In this document: in pieces, positions 7,381 through 15,486 of the stretch | How the letters are laid out: every line of letters begins with the position of its first letter | Position numbering within the stretch: position 1 is the stretch's first letter | From: Spartinivicinus ruber | Lineage (GTDB): Bacteria > Pseudomonadota > Gammaproteobacteria > Pseudomonadales > Zooshikellaceae | Direction of reading: 5' to 3' | DNA: 64,000 nt | NCBI RefSeq assembly: GCF_011009015.1 | Contig: NZ_CP048878.1 | Span: forward strand, 1,291,501 to 1,355,500 | The notes under the pieces: model-generated | Told to the model about the DNA's origin: nothing | The model's input: the letters and a program-made list of their open reading frames with translations, nothing else | Database searches by the model: none | Made by a program: the position numbers and the translations under genes

Positions 7381-8850
7381 CCTAATAAATCCGCTAAGTC
7401 TGCAAGTTGTAAGGCAGGTGTCGTTGTGGTTGGTGATTGGTTAGGAGAAATGATTAAGCTGTTATCATCCCAGTGAGCCGCCCAGCCCGGTGGCTGTTGC
7501 CAATTAAGCTTGTGGGCGTTGAGCTTTAATAAACAGCCCATGTTGTACACCAATAAATCCCAGGCTTCGTTAGGGGCTTTATCCATCACTTTGCACCAAC
7601 GGCCTTTCGCATCCCGGGCTTCATTGGTGAGTTCTTCAAAAAAGGCTTTAGGAAGCCAGTCTGGAAAGTGAATATAGTCGGCACCGGGTTCATCCCGTTC
7701 TAATGCATTACTCACCGAATCTTTAATTAAATTGGTATTGAGTAAATACAGGGGAATGTCCCCTTGAATAAATGCTTTACGTTGTTGCCGGTTGCGATTA
7801 TCCGGGAAGGTTGCTTGAATGCGTGGTGCACCCTCACGGCCAGTGCCTTTAATTAAAATCAAGCGATGGGTTAATTGCTGGCTTTTTAAATACCGGTAAA
7901 ACTCATAGGCTTTATCGGTCACCCCATCTTCGCCCCCACTGTCACAGGCGACTAATTTAATTTGCATTAAACGACCGGAATTATCCGCTAAGGGATAGGT
8001 TTTATTGATGACTTGATCAACCAGGCAATGCCAGTCTTCTTTAAAAGCGGCGGGGTTTAATGGGTAAGGTTTACCTTTATGGTCTAGCCGCTGGGACTGG
8101 TCAATACTAAATCGATCAATCACCCAACCTTCAAATTCTTTTCCCCAGCCAATAACCTGCACGACAAAACGCTTTTGTTTACCGCCCTGCACATCAATGG
8201 CGGCGGTTAAAAAGCGGACGCCTTCAGGCACGACGTGTTCACCTAAGTTTTCCTGGCGATCCATTAAGGCTTCAGCGGTTCGAAATTCGGTGTTGTGTCG
8301 ATAACGATAGGGTTTACCTAAATCTAAGTTGGTCCAACTTTTTAATTTTTCTTGGCTACCAGTATGCTCATATTCTTGTTCAGCCAATAAATACTGGTAC
8401 ACCAAGTTCTGCCAAGTTTGAAAACCGGCGGCGGGACCTTCTAACCAAAAAGTGGCCATTTTAGAAGAACGGCTTTCGCCGTGTTTATGGCCTGTTTTAT
8501 CCAGCCATTCGCCTTCTTTTAGCCAACGACCGGTTTGATTCAGTGTAAATTTTTGCTCAGGGCGTATTACCCCTTGGCAATGAGGGCAGCGCATGACTAC
8601 CGACTCTGAGGCTTTCACTAAGTCAGCTTGCTCCACCCAATGCAGGTGATCAAAGATCGGTTGAAACCATTCTAAGCACACGTCATTAGGACATTGCCAA
8701 TAATAACGACGCCGGTCGCCCATGTTATACAGGCTTAAAATACCTTGGGTCGGTGGGGATTCATGAGTGGTGGTGGGTTGCCATTTTGGGTCCAGCACTT
8801 CCCAACCGGGTGAGGATTCCACCAGGGTTTTACCTGCACTCATAAAAGTT

Positions 8851-9881
8851 CCTAATTATCATCATACCTAAGCTATATTTAGTAGCTTACCTGGTAGTGG
8901 AGGTGTTCTCAGTGCTACAAATGCTAGCCTAGGAATAAATTCTACTAAGCTAAATCTTCGATTAAATCGATACTGAAATTCAGCAAGATAACGTTGTGCA
9001 TATTTAGCGCGAATAGCATGATAAGTACTACGTAAAGCACTTTTTAAGTTTCCAAGGATGGTGTTAACCCAATAAAATTCAGGTTCCTCTACTGATGCAC
9101 GACCACCACCGCATACAATTTTATCATGAAGACAACCTGCTTCTATGACACCATTAAAACAGGCCAGTCCATCGGAGATTACGGTACTGCCCTTGGCCAA
9201 ATTCTGCCTACTCCAAGCCGTTATCTCTTCTTTATTAAACCCTTTTAAAATGCTCAGTTTAATTCGTGTCGGTTGACCTTGTTTTGTTGTTTCTACGGCT
9301 GCTACAAAAGGTATTTTCCCATCTGCTCCCCTACCTCTTTTGCAACCTGTACGCTCACCACCAAGATAGGCATCATCAATTTCAATAAAACCCGACAATT
9401 GCTTGGTGCCTTCTCTTTCTTGCATCACTTTCATGAGCTTATGTTTCATTCTCCAGGCAGCTTGATAGGAAATACCTAAATGGCGATGTAATTCTATGGC
9501 TGATATACCTTTTTTGTCTTGGGAGATCAAATACATCCCTTGGAACCAAGTCTTTAATGGTAATTTGGTTGATTCAAAGATAGTACCTGCAGTTACAGAT
9601 GTTTGCTGGTGACATTTATAGCACTGCTGAAGCTTTCTAGTAGTGAGTTGACAGCATTTGTCGTATCCACAATTGGGGCACTGAAAACCTTCTGGCCATC
9701 GCAATTTGTATAAGGTATTAAAGCATTGTTCTTCTGTACCATATTGTTTGAGAAACTCGTTTAAACTCAGGCCTTTTTGAAATTGAACTTTGTTGATAGC
9801 CATTATTTATACCTTCTCAATTAAGTTTCCATGCTGTTCAAATATACAGCAGTTAATGGCTTAGGTATAGTGATAATTAGG
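8851..9881 (-). mobile_element. IS1595-family insertion sequence in the terminase gene
   Basis: A 1,031-bp element with terminal inverted repeats: the left end starts CCTAATTATCATCATACCTA and the right end, on the minus strand, CCTAATTATCACTATACCTA, about 21 matches in 23. It is flanked by perfect 8-bp direct repeats TAAAAGTT at 8,843-8,850 and 9,882-9,889, the duplication size typical of IS1595. One transposase gene fills the element. The clean repeats and intact transposase suggest a fairly recent insertion. Confidence 0.95.
8868..9803 (-). CDS. IS1595-family transposase (DDE type with zinc ribbon)
   Basis: The 311-residue protein has an N-terminal zinc ribbon (CPNCGYDKCC around residue 41, CYKCH near 61) and a helix-turn-helix region with GISAIELHRHLGISYQAAWRM. 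A DDE/DDN-like catalytic domain follows, with EIDDAYLGGE (residues about 141-150), VISDGLACFNGV near 208, and HDKIVCGG leading to the WVNTILGNLKSALRSTYHAI end segment. These are the marks of ISXO2-like transposases of IS1595. The gene appears intact and is bounded closely by the inverted repeats. Confidence 0.93.
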   Translation of the reverse strand: MAINKVQFQKGLSLNEFLKQYGTEEQCFNTLYKLRWPEGFQCPNCGYDKCCQLTTRKLQQCYKCHQQTSVTAGTIFESTKLPLKTWFQGMYLISQDKKGISAIELHRHLGISYQAAWRMKHKLMKVMQEREGTKQLSGFIEIDDAYLGGERTGCKRGRGADGKIPFVAAVETTKQGQPTRIKLSILKGFNKEEITAWSRQNLAKGSTVISDGLACFNGVIEAGCLHDKIVCGGGRASVEEPEFYWVNTILGNLKSALRSTYHAIRAKYAQRYLAEFQYRFNRRFSLVEFIPRLAFVALRTPPLPGKLLNIA

Positions 9882-10468
9882 TAAAAGTTTGAGTCCGCTT
9901 TTTCGCTAAGGTATAAGGGTCACCTTCTTTATCCACATTCGCAGGCAAGCGATCATAGTCCGTTAAGGCCACATAACGATAATCCGAACTGGATAATACA
10001 TTAATCGTTGGCCAGCCAATTTTTAAATAATTACCCGGTTTAAAAATAATATCGTGGACATTATTGTCATGCCGCCGGCTGGAGCATTGATTGCGTAAAT
10101 TCGGACTAGCATAAATAGTCCGGCGAATGCGCTTTTTAGAATACTCTTGCGCTTTTTCTTTGGCGAGCTGCACAATCAACATGTCAGCGGGCTCAATCAT
10201 AATCACATAGGCCATCCAGCCTTCAATCAGCGCATTGGTTTTTCCACAACGGGCCGGGCCAACAAAGACCACCGATTCATAATCCCGTTGATTGAGGCAA
10301 TTTAATACTTCCACTAAATAGGGGATAGCATCCGTTGTCCAAGGTTGGCTACTACCAGCAGCCCCCGGTATCCATAAGTTTTCTTGGATGGCTTGGGTTA
10401 CGGTTAGCCGTCGTGGAGGCTTAAATAAACACGCCACTTCTTTGCGAATTTGCTCGGCAGAAGCAAAG

Positions 10469-10922
10469 TTATTTAATTCGGTCATACAGGGATTGGCGTA
10501 TACCATCAGTGATCACCTGTACCTGACTCAATGCCTCAGCAGATAATTGGCAATTACGTTCTAGTTGATCGGGTAAGGTTTCCAGTTGTTGATTAACAGT
10601 AGACACCACTTGATGTAATTCGCGGCGAACATCTTCCACCGGGACGAGTTTTTTTTTCACGTTCGAGTAAGGTCAGTTTTTCATTTTCGGAGCGAAACCA
10701 CTCATTACGCTCACGGGGTGTCATTTGTTCGATCGGTTTTAGGCTATTACCATTGGCCGCATTGAATAACACAGGACCCACGACATCAGAGGGATACACA
10801 TCATAACCCCGACGTTTACCCACGGGTTGCACGTTGGCCATATCCAAACGTCTCGATACCGTTTTACGGCACATGCCAAAATACGCGGCCATTTCGCTAA
10901 TTGACCAGTTCTGAGGTCCCAC
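10469..10922 (-). pseudogene. Terminase small subunit (Nu1-like), frameshifted at a run of nine A
   Basis: The 5' part encodes a helix-turn-helix (WSISEMAAYFGMCRKTVSRRLD, residues about 6-27) and a RNEWFRSENEKLTLLERE helix as in gpNu1-type proteins, which bind cos DNA. The frame then breaks at A9 (minus strand, complement of T 10,649-10,657) and runs to a stop at 10,593. The other frame continues with KKLVPVEDVRRELHQVVS to 10,469. Dropping one A gives a single product of about 150 residues, overlapping the gpA start as in lambda. The A run is a plausible slippage site, so an expressed gene is not excluded. Confidence 0.75.
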
Positions 10923-11242
10923 ACTGAGAGTACGCCCTAGATAAGATTGCTTGAAAGGCCCGAGTTAGAGGGGCTGAACCCCTACTGGTGCTGCGGCGTA
11001 GGGAGCTGGATTTTTACGCAAGAACCGCGACCTAGCGGCGTGGCCCGAATTTAAAGGGCTATAGAAGGACCCGTCACTAACATAGCGACAAGTGTCGTGT
11101 AATAGTGAATTAATTTTAGTGTTCAATTGAGTCATTTAGAATAATTAAATAAAGAATAAATAAATACAACCAATAATACCCATCGCATAATTAAATCCTT
11201 AATAAAAAAAGCCCACCGAAGTGGGCAACATTCCATTCCAAT
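10923..11242. other. Non-coding, GC-richer region upstream of terminase, candidate cos region
   Basis: About 320 bases without a credible gene. The part at 10,940-11,080 is GC-richer than its surroundings, with several short inverted stretches (for example AGGGGCTGAACCCCT). In lambda the cos site lies immediately before Nu1 in this position. No consensus nick site could be confirmed by eye. The part near 11,205-11,225 contains GCCCACCGAAGTGGGC, a hairpin after A-rich DNA that can terminate minus-strand transcripts from the antirepressor gene. Confidence 0.35.
11202..11226 (-). terminator. Terminator after the antirepressor gene
   Basis: On the minus strand GCCCACTTCGGTGGGC forms a seven-base-pair hairpin with loop CTTCGG-like sequence and is followed by seven or more T. 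It lies about 20 bases past the stop of the BRO/KilAC gene. Confidence 0.75.
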
Positions 11243-11962
11243 TTAGGCGACTAACCGTTGATTCCATAATGCTTTTAATTCCCTCAGTCCTTTACCCGTA
11301 ATTAATGCCGTGACGGCTTGTTTTAACCCTTGGGTAGGATGGTCAAACTCACTTAATTTAACGTCAAGATAGCCTTTTTCAATTAATCGTTGATAAGGCT
11401 CATTAAAATAGGTGACCCATTTAATATCACGTAAGAACTTAAATAATCGATTACGTCCCGTGCCCATAATCTTAGCTGCTTCGGCTATGGTAATAGCATC
11501 ATCCGATTGAGTGACTTGATCATGAAACTCGGCTTTAGGGGTTAGCACTTCAATTTGTTTAGTTTGCTCTTGCACTTTTTCAAGTGACTGAACTAATAAC
11601 CCTGCTATTTGCCCCGTATTAGACCAATCAATTTGAGCGACACCATAACTGCCTGTTTTGCGAATACTGGGCAGGACTTCATTCGTTACCCATTTTTTGA
11701 ACGTTTTTGCCTCAGGGCGACGTCTTTTAAGGATGGCTGAGTAGAGACCGGATTCATTAATAACCTGTAATGCCTGGTCTCCACCAAGGGTCCCCACAAT
11801 CTGGCGACCCTTTTCATCGTCATCTAAGTTGCGTGTCATTTTATACGCTTCAGAGTAGCCAAGAACTTTAGCTATATCAGTCGCCACAAACCAAGGCTCA
11901 CCATCTTTATTAATAACGCGAACGGCGGATGAACCAAATTGAAATGGAATTAAATCATTCAT
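11243..11962 (-). CDS. Phage antirepressor, BRO N-terminal and KilAC domains
   Basis: 239 residues. Residues 1-110 form a Bro-N domain: VRVINKDGEPWFVATDIAKVLGYSE in order, then NESGLYSAILKRRRPEAKTFKKWVTNEVLPSIRKTG near residues 70-107. Residues about 135-235 are a KilAC (ANT) domain with DAITIAEAAKIMGTGRNRLF and a C-terminal PTQGLKQAVTALITGKG segment. Such proteins interfere with phage repressors or bind DNA. The start has AGAGAG upstream. It lies in the late direction between the cos-like region and the lysis genes, with its own terminator; regulation is not visible. Confidence 0.88.
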   Translation of the reverse strand: MNDLIPFQFGSSAVRVINKDGEPWFVATDIAKVLGYSEAYKMTRNLDDDEKGRQIVGTLGGDQALQVINESGLYSAILKRRRPEAKTFKKWVTNEVLPSIRKTGSYGVAQIDWSNTGQIAGLLVQSLEKVQEQTKQIEVLTPKAEFHDQVTQSDDAITIAEAAKIMGTGRNRLFKFLRDIKWVTYFNEPYQRLIEKGYLDVKLSEFDHPTQGLKQAVTALITGKGLRELKALWNQRLVA

Positions 11963-12229
11963 TTATGAACTCTCTTTTTATTGCTTTAGGAAATGTCCAG
12001 CAGGTTGGACGATGGAAAAAGTAATTATGATTAGACTAAATAGAAATTAAGTTATTTTAAATATCTATTTCACAGGAATTTTGATAGTAAGTTAATGATT
12101 TTTAATGAAATTTGTTTTTTTAAATTTAATTGAAATACTTCAAATTTGTGACTACTATAACATTCTCAAATGAGCAAATATGGTCATTTCAACCCCTTCC
12201 TTAAGTATCCTACCAGTAAGGAAATCGTT

Positions 12230-12520
12230 ATGAAAACAAGCATTTTATGCGCTTTGTTTATGGCTATATTTATCAATCCTTTAACAATATCTGCAGACAC
12301 TCTGAGTAAAACTAAGTCAGTTGATCTATTTGCCGGTGACTCTATAGAGACCAATGAAAAAAATAGTAATATATTTTTTGAGTTCAATGGTTCCAGCATT
12401 AAATCCAAAACAAAGTCTAATTTATATCGTGAGCACAACATCAATAATCGACTTGAAAATCAATTTGATCGAGAAGAAGAGTCAAACCTTAATGTGACAT
12501 TCACCATCCTATTTAACTAG
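12230..12520 (+). CDS. Small secreted protein on the opposite strand (96 aa)
   Basis: The ATG at 12,230 is preceded by AAGGAAA at a normal distance; a longer reading from 12,170 would place the signal peptide internally. Residues 1-22 are a signal peptide (MKTSILCALFMAIFINPLTI then S-A-D). The mature part is polar and rich in Asn, Ser and Lys. It converges with the holin-like gene, overlapping it by 12 bases. It is one of three plus-strand units set into the minus-strand late region of A. No family recognised. Confidence 0.6.
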   Translation: MKTSILCALFMAIFINPLTISADTLSKTKSVDLFAGDSIETNEKNSNIFFEFNGSSIKSKTKSNLYREHNINNRLENQFDREEESNLNVTFTILFN

Positions 12521-12763
12521 GTAATCATGTTCCTGCTTATCATGAGAGTCAGGTAAACCATTCATCTTCTGATAAAACAAAACCGTCTCCCGCTTATCCT
12601 GCCGGTGCTTATATACCCAATTAACAACAACGGTAATCGTAGTCAGAATAATACCAATTATCACACCCCAGTCTTTGAGTGTTAGGCCTGCAATCACAGT
12701 GGCAGCACTGGCGACATAAGGGGCATTGGATATAATTTTTTCAGTTACCATGGGGCTAACCAT
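12509..12763 (-). CDS. Holin-like small membrane protein
   Basis: 84 residues. The N-terminal half has a weakly hydrophobic segment (SAATVIAGLTL), then a strong membrane segment DWGVIIGIILTTITVVVNWVY (residues about 31-51), then a basic KHRQDKRE stretch. A DW-x-hydrophobic span followed by YKxRxDKR is the pattern of phage 21-type pinholins. It overlaps the 3TM holin-like gene upstream by one base, and both lie near an amidase, so this is a lysis cassette. Confidence 0.7.
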   Translation of the reverse strand: MVSPMVTEKIISNAPYVASAATVIAGLTLKDWGVIIGIILTTITVVVNWVYKHRQDKRETVLFYQKMNGLPDSHDKQEHDYLVK

Positions 12764-13170
12764 TATCGTTGTCGAGCAACACCTTTTAATTTTTCGGCAG
12801 TTCGTTGAGCACCAAGACCTAGTAAGGTAAAGACAAGTGTCATTAATTCACTGGTTTCGATTGTCGGTAGCATGGCTACCACATCAGGGCGATTGGCTAG
12901 CGACAAACCAATCACTATAAAATCTCGCAATATCCACGCATAAGCCAACAACCCGACACACAACCAACCTAACCCAGGCCGCCAACCTGAAACCCATAAT
13001 GATGGATGCTTGGCTTCTTCTAAATTGGTTAATGCTTGGAGTAAATGCGGTTGGTTGAGAGTTTCTTGGAGTTTTTGCTTAGCGGCTAAGCGTTCTTCGT
13101 CTGAAGTGAATAAGCTATCAAGGCCAGAAACTATAGTGTTGGCAATATTTTCAATTGATATCAATTTCAT
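12763..13170 (-). CDS. Holin of the 3TM type
   Basis: 135 residues. An acidic and amphipathic N-terminal region (EERLAAKQKLQETLNQ) precedes HPSLWVSGWRPGLGWLCVGLLAYAW, the signature of 3TM holins related to the gene-transfer-agent holin, and then two more membrane spans (FIVIGLSLA and LMTLVFTLLGLGAQRTAEKLKG). It would permit release of the endolysin. It has a relative in prophage B at 54,024-54,506. The next gene follows with one base overlap. Confidence 0.82.
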   Translation of the reverse strand: MKLISIENIANTIVSGLDSLFTSDEERLAAKQKLQETLNQPHLLQALTNLEEAKHPSLWVSGWRPGLGWLCVGLLAYAWILRDFIVIGLSLANRPDVVAMLPTIETSELMTLVFTLLGLGAQRTAEKLKGVARQR

Positions 13171-13237
13171 GGGAATAAAAAAGCCAAGACAGGTTAGCCT
13201 TGGCTTATTTTGGAGTGGAATCAGATTGTAATCGGTT

Positions 13238-13699
13238 TTAAAGGCCTAAATCTTCGCGTAGCTTTTTGTTCTCTTGTTTCAACTCTTTCACTGCTTCGAT
13301 TAAAACACCAACTAATCCAGCATAGTTAACTTGTTTAAGTGTCACTTCAGCGCCATTCTTATCTGTGACTTTGACATTATGAACTAGCTCAGGAAATGCT
13401 TTTTCTACATCCTGAGCAATTACACCAATATCTTTTCCTTGGGGAAGGTGTTCGATATCAGTCTCTTCAGGACTTTTCCACTCAAATTTTACACCTTTGA
13501 GTTGGCTAACCTTATCTAGGGCTTGATCAATTTTAGCTTGATTCTTTTTCAACGTTGAATCACTAAAACGCATGAAATTAGGCTTTGATAAGCACTCACT
13601 ATAAGCATTTCCTGATAAATGTTTACACATCTCATGTGAGCCTGCTTGAGATGCAGTAGCAAGTGAAGCAAAAAAAATGGTAGTAAATAGTTTTTTCAA
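13238..13699 (-). CDS. Secreted protein with S74 (endosialidase chaperone-like) domain, copy 1
   Basis: The start is set at TTG 13,697-13,699 because it aligns with the ATG of the paralogue next door, and both follow a shared leader GTACGG-x-x-GAACTA. Residues 1-20 form a signal peptide. About 30 residues later the C-terminal S74 domain begins (FSDSTLKKN, SQLKGVKFEWKSPEE, KDIGVIAQDVEKAFPELV, QVNYAGLVGVLIEAVKELK). In phage tail spikes this domain trimerises the fold and cleaves itself off at the Ser-Asp. Here there is no spike body and the protein would be exported. The start has no strong binding site. Confidence 0.8.
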   Translation of the reverse strand: MKKLFTTIFFASLATASQAGSHEMCKHLSGNAYSECLSKPNFMRFSDSTLKKNQAKIDQALDKVSQLKGVKFEWKSPEETDIEHLPQGKDIGVIAQDVEKAFPELVHNVKVTDKNGAEVTLKQVNYAGLVGVLIEAVKELKQENKKLREDLGL

Positions 13700-13763
13700 A
13701 GTAGTTCGCCCGTACTTTATTTGTATCAATTATTCTAACTTATAAAATAGCTAATTAGATCAC

Positions 13764-14156
13764 TTATAATCCAAATTGATCTCTCAAGACTTGATTCTCC
13801 TTCTTAAGCTCCTTGACAGCCTCAATTAAAACTCCAACAAGCCCAGCATAGTTAACCTGTTTGAAAGTTTTTTCTGTACCACTTTCATCTGTAACTTTGG
13901 AATTATGAACCAGCTCAGGAAATACTTTTTCTACATCCTGGGCAATTACACCAATGTCCTTTTGGCTATTTTTTTTCCACTCAAAATTTACACCATTTAG
14001 TTGTGATACTTTATCTAGTGAGTTTTCGACAGGAGTAATATTTTGTTTAAGGTTGCGATCACTCCATACTCCCCGACCACATTCCCAACCTTGACAATAT
14101 GCATGAGAAAAAGTTGAAACAGAAGTTAGCACAATAGTAGCAATTATTTTTTTCAT
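13764..14156 (-). CDS. Secreted protein with S74 (endosialidase chaperone-like) domain, copy 2
   Basis: 130 residues: signal peptide MKKIIATIVLTSVSTFSHAY, a short CQGWECGRG segment with two Cys, then an S74 domain starting WSDRNLKQNI at residue about 31 and ending with a coiled coil (AVKELKKENQVLRDQ). The Ser-Asp cleavage motif is clearer here than in copy 1. The two proteins share about three quarters of the S74 residues by eye, so they come from a duplication. They lie between holin and amidase genes. The function without a tail-spike body is not known. Confidence 0.82.
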   Translation of the reverse strand: MKKIIATIVLTSVSTFSHAYCQGWECGRGVWSDRNLKQNITPVENSLDKVSQLNGVNFEWKKNSQKDIGVIAQDVEKVFPELVHNSKVTDESGTEKTFKQVNYAGLVGVLIEAVKELKKENQVLRDQFGL

Positions 14157-14337
14157 AATAGTTCATCCGTACATTATTTATACCAAGTGTTACGGCGATG
14201 TATCATAGCAAAGAAAAATAAATGTATCGTAAACTATTGTAATAATTTGTATCAAAACATTTCTTCTTAACACCTATAAAAGTCCATTTCATTATTTTTA
14301 TTTGGACTTGCATCCAAAGTCAGATCAATATAAGTAA

Positions 14338-14730
14338 TTAATGTGCTTTATTTATTTTCCACCACTCTCCCACGTCAAAATTAGGACAAGTCTTACCCGC
14401 GTCTAAATCACAATGCCCAACCACCTCAGCATTAGGGTATTTAATGTGCCAGTCGATAATCACTTTCTCTAAGCTATCAAACTGAGCATCGGTAAACTGG
14501 TCTCTACCAATTAAACAAACACCTAAGCTATGGCTATTATGACCTTTAACATGTGCCCCGACCCAGTATTCAGGCCGACCATTTTCGATAGTGCCATCAC
14601 GTTTAATCACTTTATGGTAACCAATACCTGACCAGCCTCGTTCAATGTGCCAGTGGTGAATATCATCTGCTGATATATCTCTATCATTTGGCGTATCAGA
14701 ACAATGGACAATGAGTTTAGTAATTATCAT
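14338..14730 (-). CDS. N-acetylmuramoyl-L-alanine amidase (T7 lysozyme-like endolysin)
   Basis: 130 residues of a single Amidase_2 domain. The zinc ligands fit T7 lysozyme: His 9 in IVHCSDTPNDRD, His in GHCDLDAGKTCPNFD near residue 106, and Cys near 114 with the catalytic Lys in the same loop. GYHKVIKRDGTIENGRP and HNSHSLGVCLIG are typical. It cleaves the amide bond between sugar and peptide in the cell wall. No signal peptide is seen, so it needs a holin, and two holin-like genes lie in the same operon. Confidence 0.92.
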   Translation of the reverse strand: MIITKLIVHCSDTPNDRDISADDIHHWHIERGWSGIGYHKVIKRDGTIENGRPEYWVGAHVKGHNSHSLGVCLIGRDQFTDAQFDSLEKVIIDWHIKYPNAEVVGHCDLDAGKTCPNFDVGEWWKINKAH

Positions 14731-14833
14731 TTAGTTTATTTAAGTATATATTATGGTGTATTTGTGAAAGATGTAGATCATCATGTTATTACATAATACA
14801 TCACAATGAGTTAACTAATATTAGGGAGCTAAC

Positions 14834-15415
14834 GTGAACATACTATCAAAGGCTTGCTTGACATCGTTGTTAATACTGGCAAGTCTACATTCAACAAGTC
14901 AGGAAAGAATTCAGACTCCAAAAGTGTGGAAAATGACTTATAGTGTACTCGATTCAAAACAGGCAGCAGATTTCTGCATCAATATATTAGGTATGGATAA
15001 AATATCCATACCTGACCCTACTCTTGCTAAAGGTCGGTCATGGGTTCGTTTTCCTGATTCAGGATTAGAGCTTCATTTTGTCGATGCTAAAACCCGGTAT
15101 GGACATAATAAAACTAAGGAGTTTTATCAATATATAGATGCGTTAGATCAAGATATGACTGTTTTTACTACATTTATGGATAATCATGGCGCTATATTAG
15201 TTGAGGACTTAAACCCATATCTAACTAAGCTAACAAAAAACAATATACCATTTTTAGGACCAGTAAGAAGAGCCGATGGTGTTTACCAACTTTATATTGA
15301 AGTGCCTGGTCATATGTACCTAGAATTAGATTCTAAAAAAGTACCTAACAAAGAATTTCCTACCACAACTTGGGATAAGGTGCCTTTTTCTCCAGTGGAA
15401 AAAAGTAAGTCTTAG
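14834..15415 (+). CDS. Secreted glyoxalase-I-like (VOC superfamily) protein
   Basis: GTG start with AGGGAG upstream. Residues 1-23 are a signal peptide. The rest is a VOC fold with features of glyoxalase I: MTYSVLDSKQAADFCINILGMDKI, WVRFPDSGLELHFVD, then a second repeat with LEDLNPYLTKLTKNNIPFLGP and LYIEVPGHMYLELDSKK. Metal ligands of glyoxalase I are only partly matched, so the reaction is open (lyase, dioxygenase or metal-binding resistance protein). It is transcribed against the late operon and ends at a bidirectional terminator, so it looks like cargo. Confidence 0.75.
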   Translation: MNILSKACLTSLLILASLHSTSQERIQTPKVWKMTYSVLDSKQAADFCINILGMDKISIPDPTLAKGRSWVRFPDSGLELHFVDAKTRYGHNKTKEFYQYIDALDQDMTVFTTFMDNHGAILVEDLNPYLTKLTKNNIPFLGPVRRADGVYQLYIEVPGHMYLELDSKKVPNKEFPTTTWDKVPFSPVEKSKS

Positions 15416-15420
15416 AACGA

Positions 15421-15449
15421 AAAAAGCCCTGTCTTCTGATAGGGCTTTT
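15421..15449. terminator. Bidirectional terminator between converging genes
   Basis: AAAAAGCCCT and AGGGCTTTT pair around GTCTTCTGAT. It ends the plus-strand VOC gene and can also end minus-strand transcripts from the gene at 15,487-16,122. Confidence 0.85.
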
Positions 15450-15486
15450 CAACTAAATTTATAGTTAATATGACTCTACATCTGGC

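Larger units (their letters stand above)
7377..10506 (-). pseudogene. Terminase large subunit (lambda gpA-like), split by an IS element
   Basis: The N-terminal part (9,890-10,506) has the ATPase Walker A-like VGPARCGKTNAL and ends at TQTF. The C-terminal part (7,377-8,850) resumes at MSAGKTLVESSPG. Lambda gpA has this TLVESSPG stretch in mid-ATPase. Removing the IS (8,851-9,881) and one copy of the 8-bp target repeat rejoins the parts in frame to 2,091 bp, 696 residues, near lambda gpA (641). As it stands the ATPase is cut before its coupling motif and the nuclease part is detached. The upstream part could begin at ATG 10,485 (MTELNNF) instead of 10,506. Confidence 0.93.

Noticed and set aside
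11243-11962. KilAC gene as a late structural protein because of its place
   Set aside because: The Bro-N and KilAC segments are clear, and a terminator isolates the gene from terminase.
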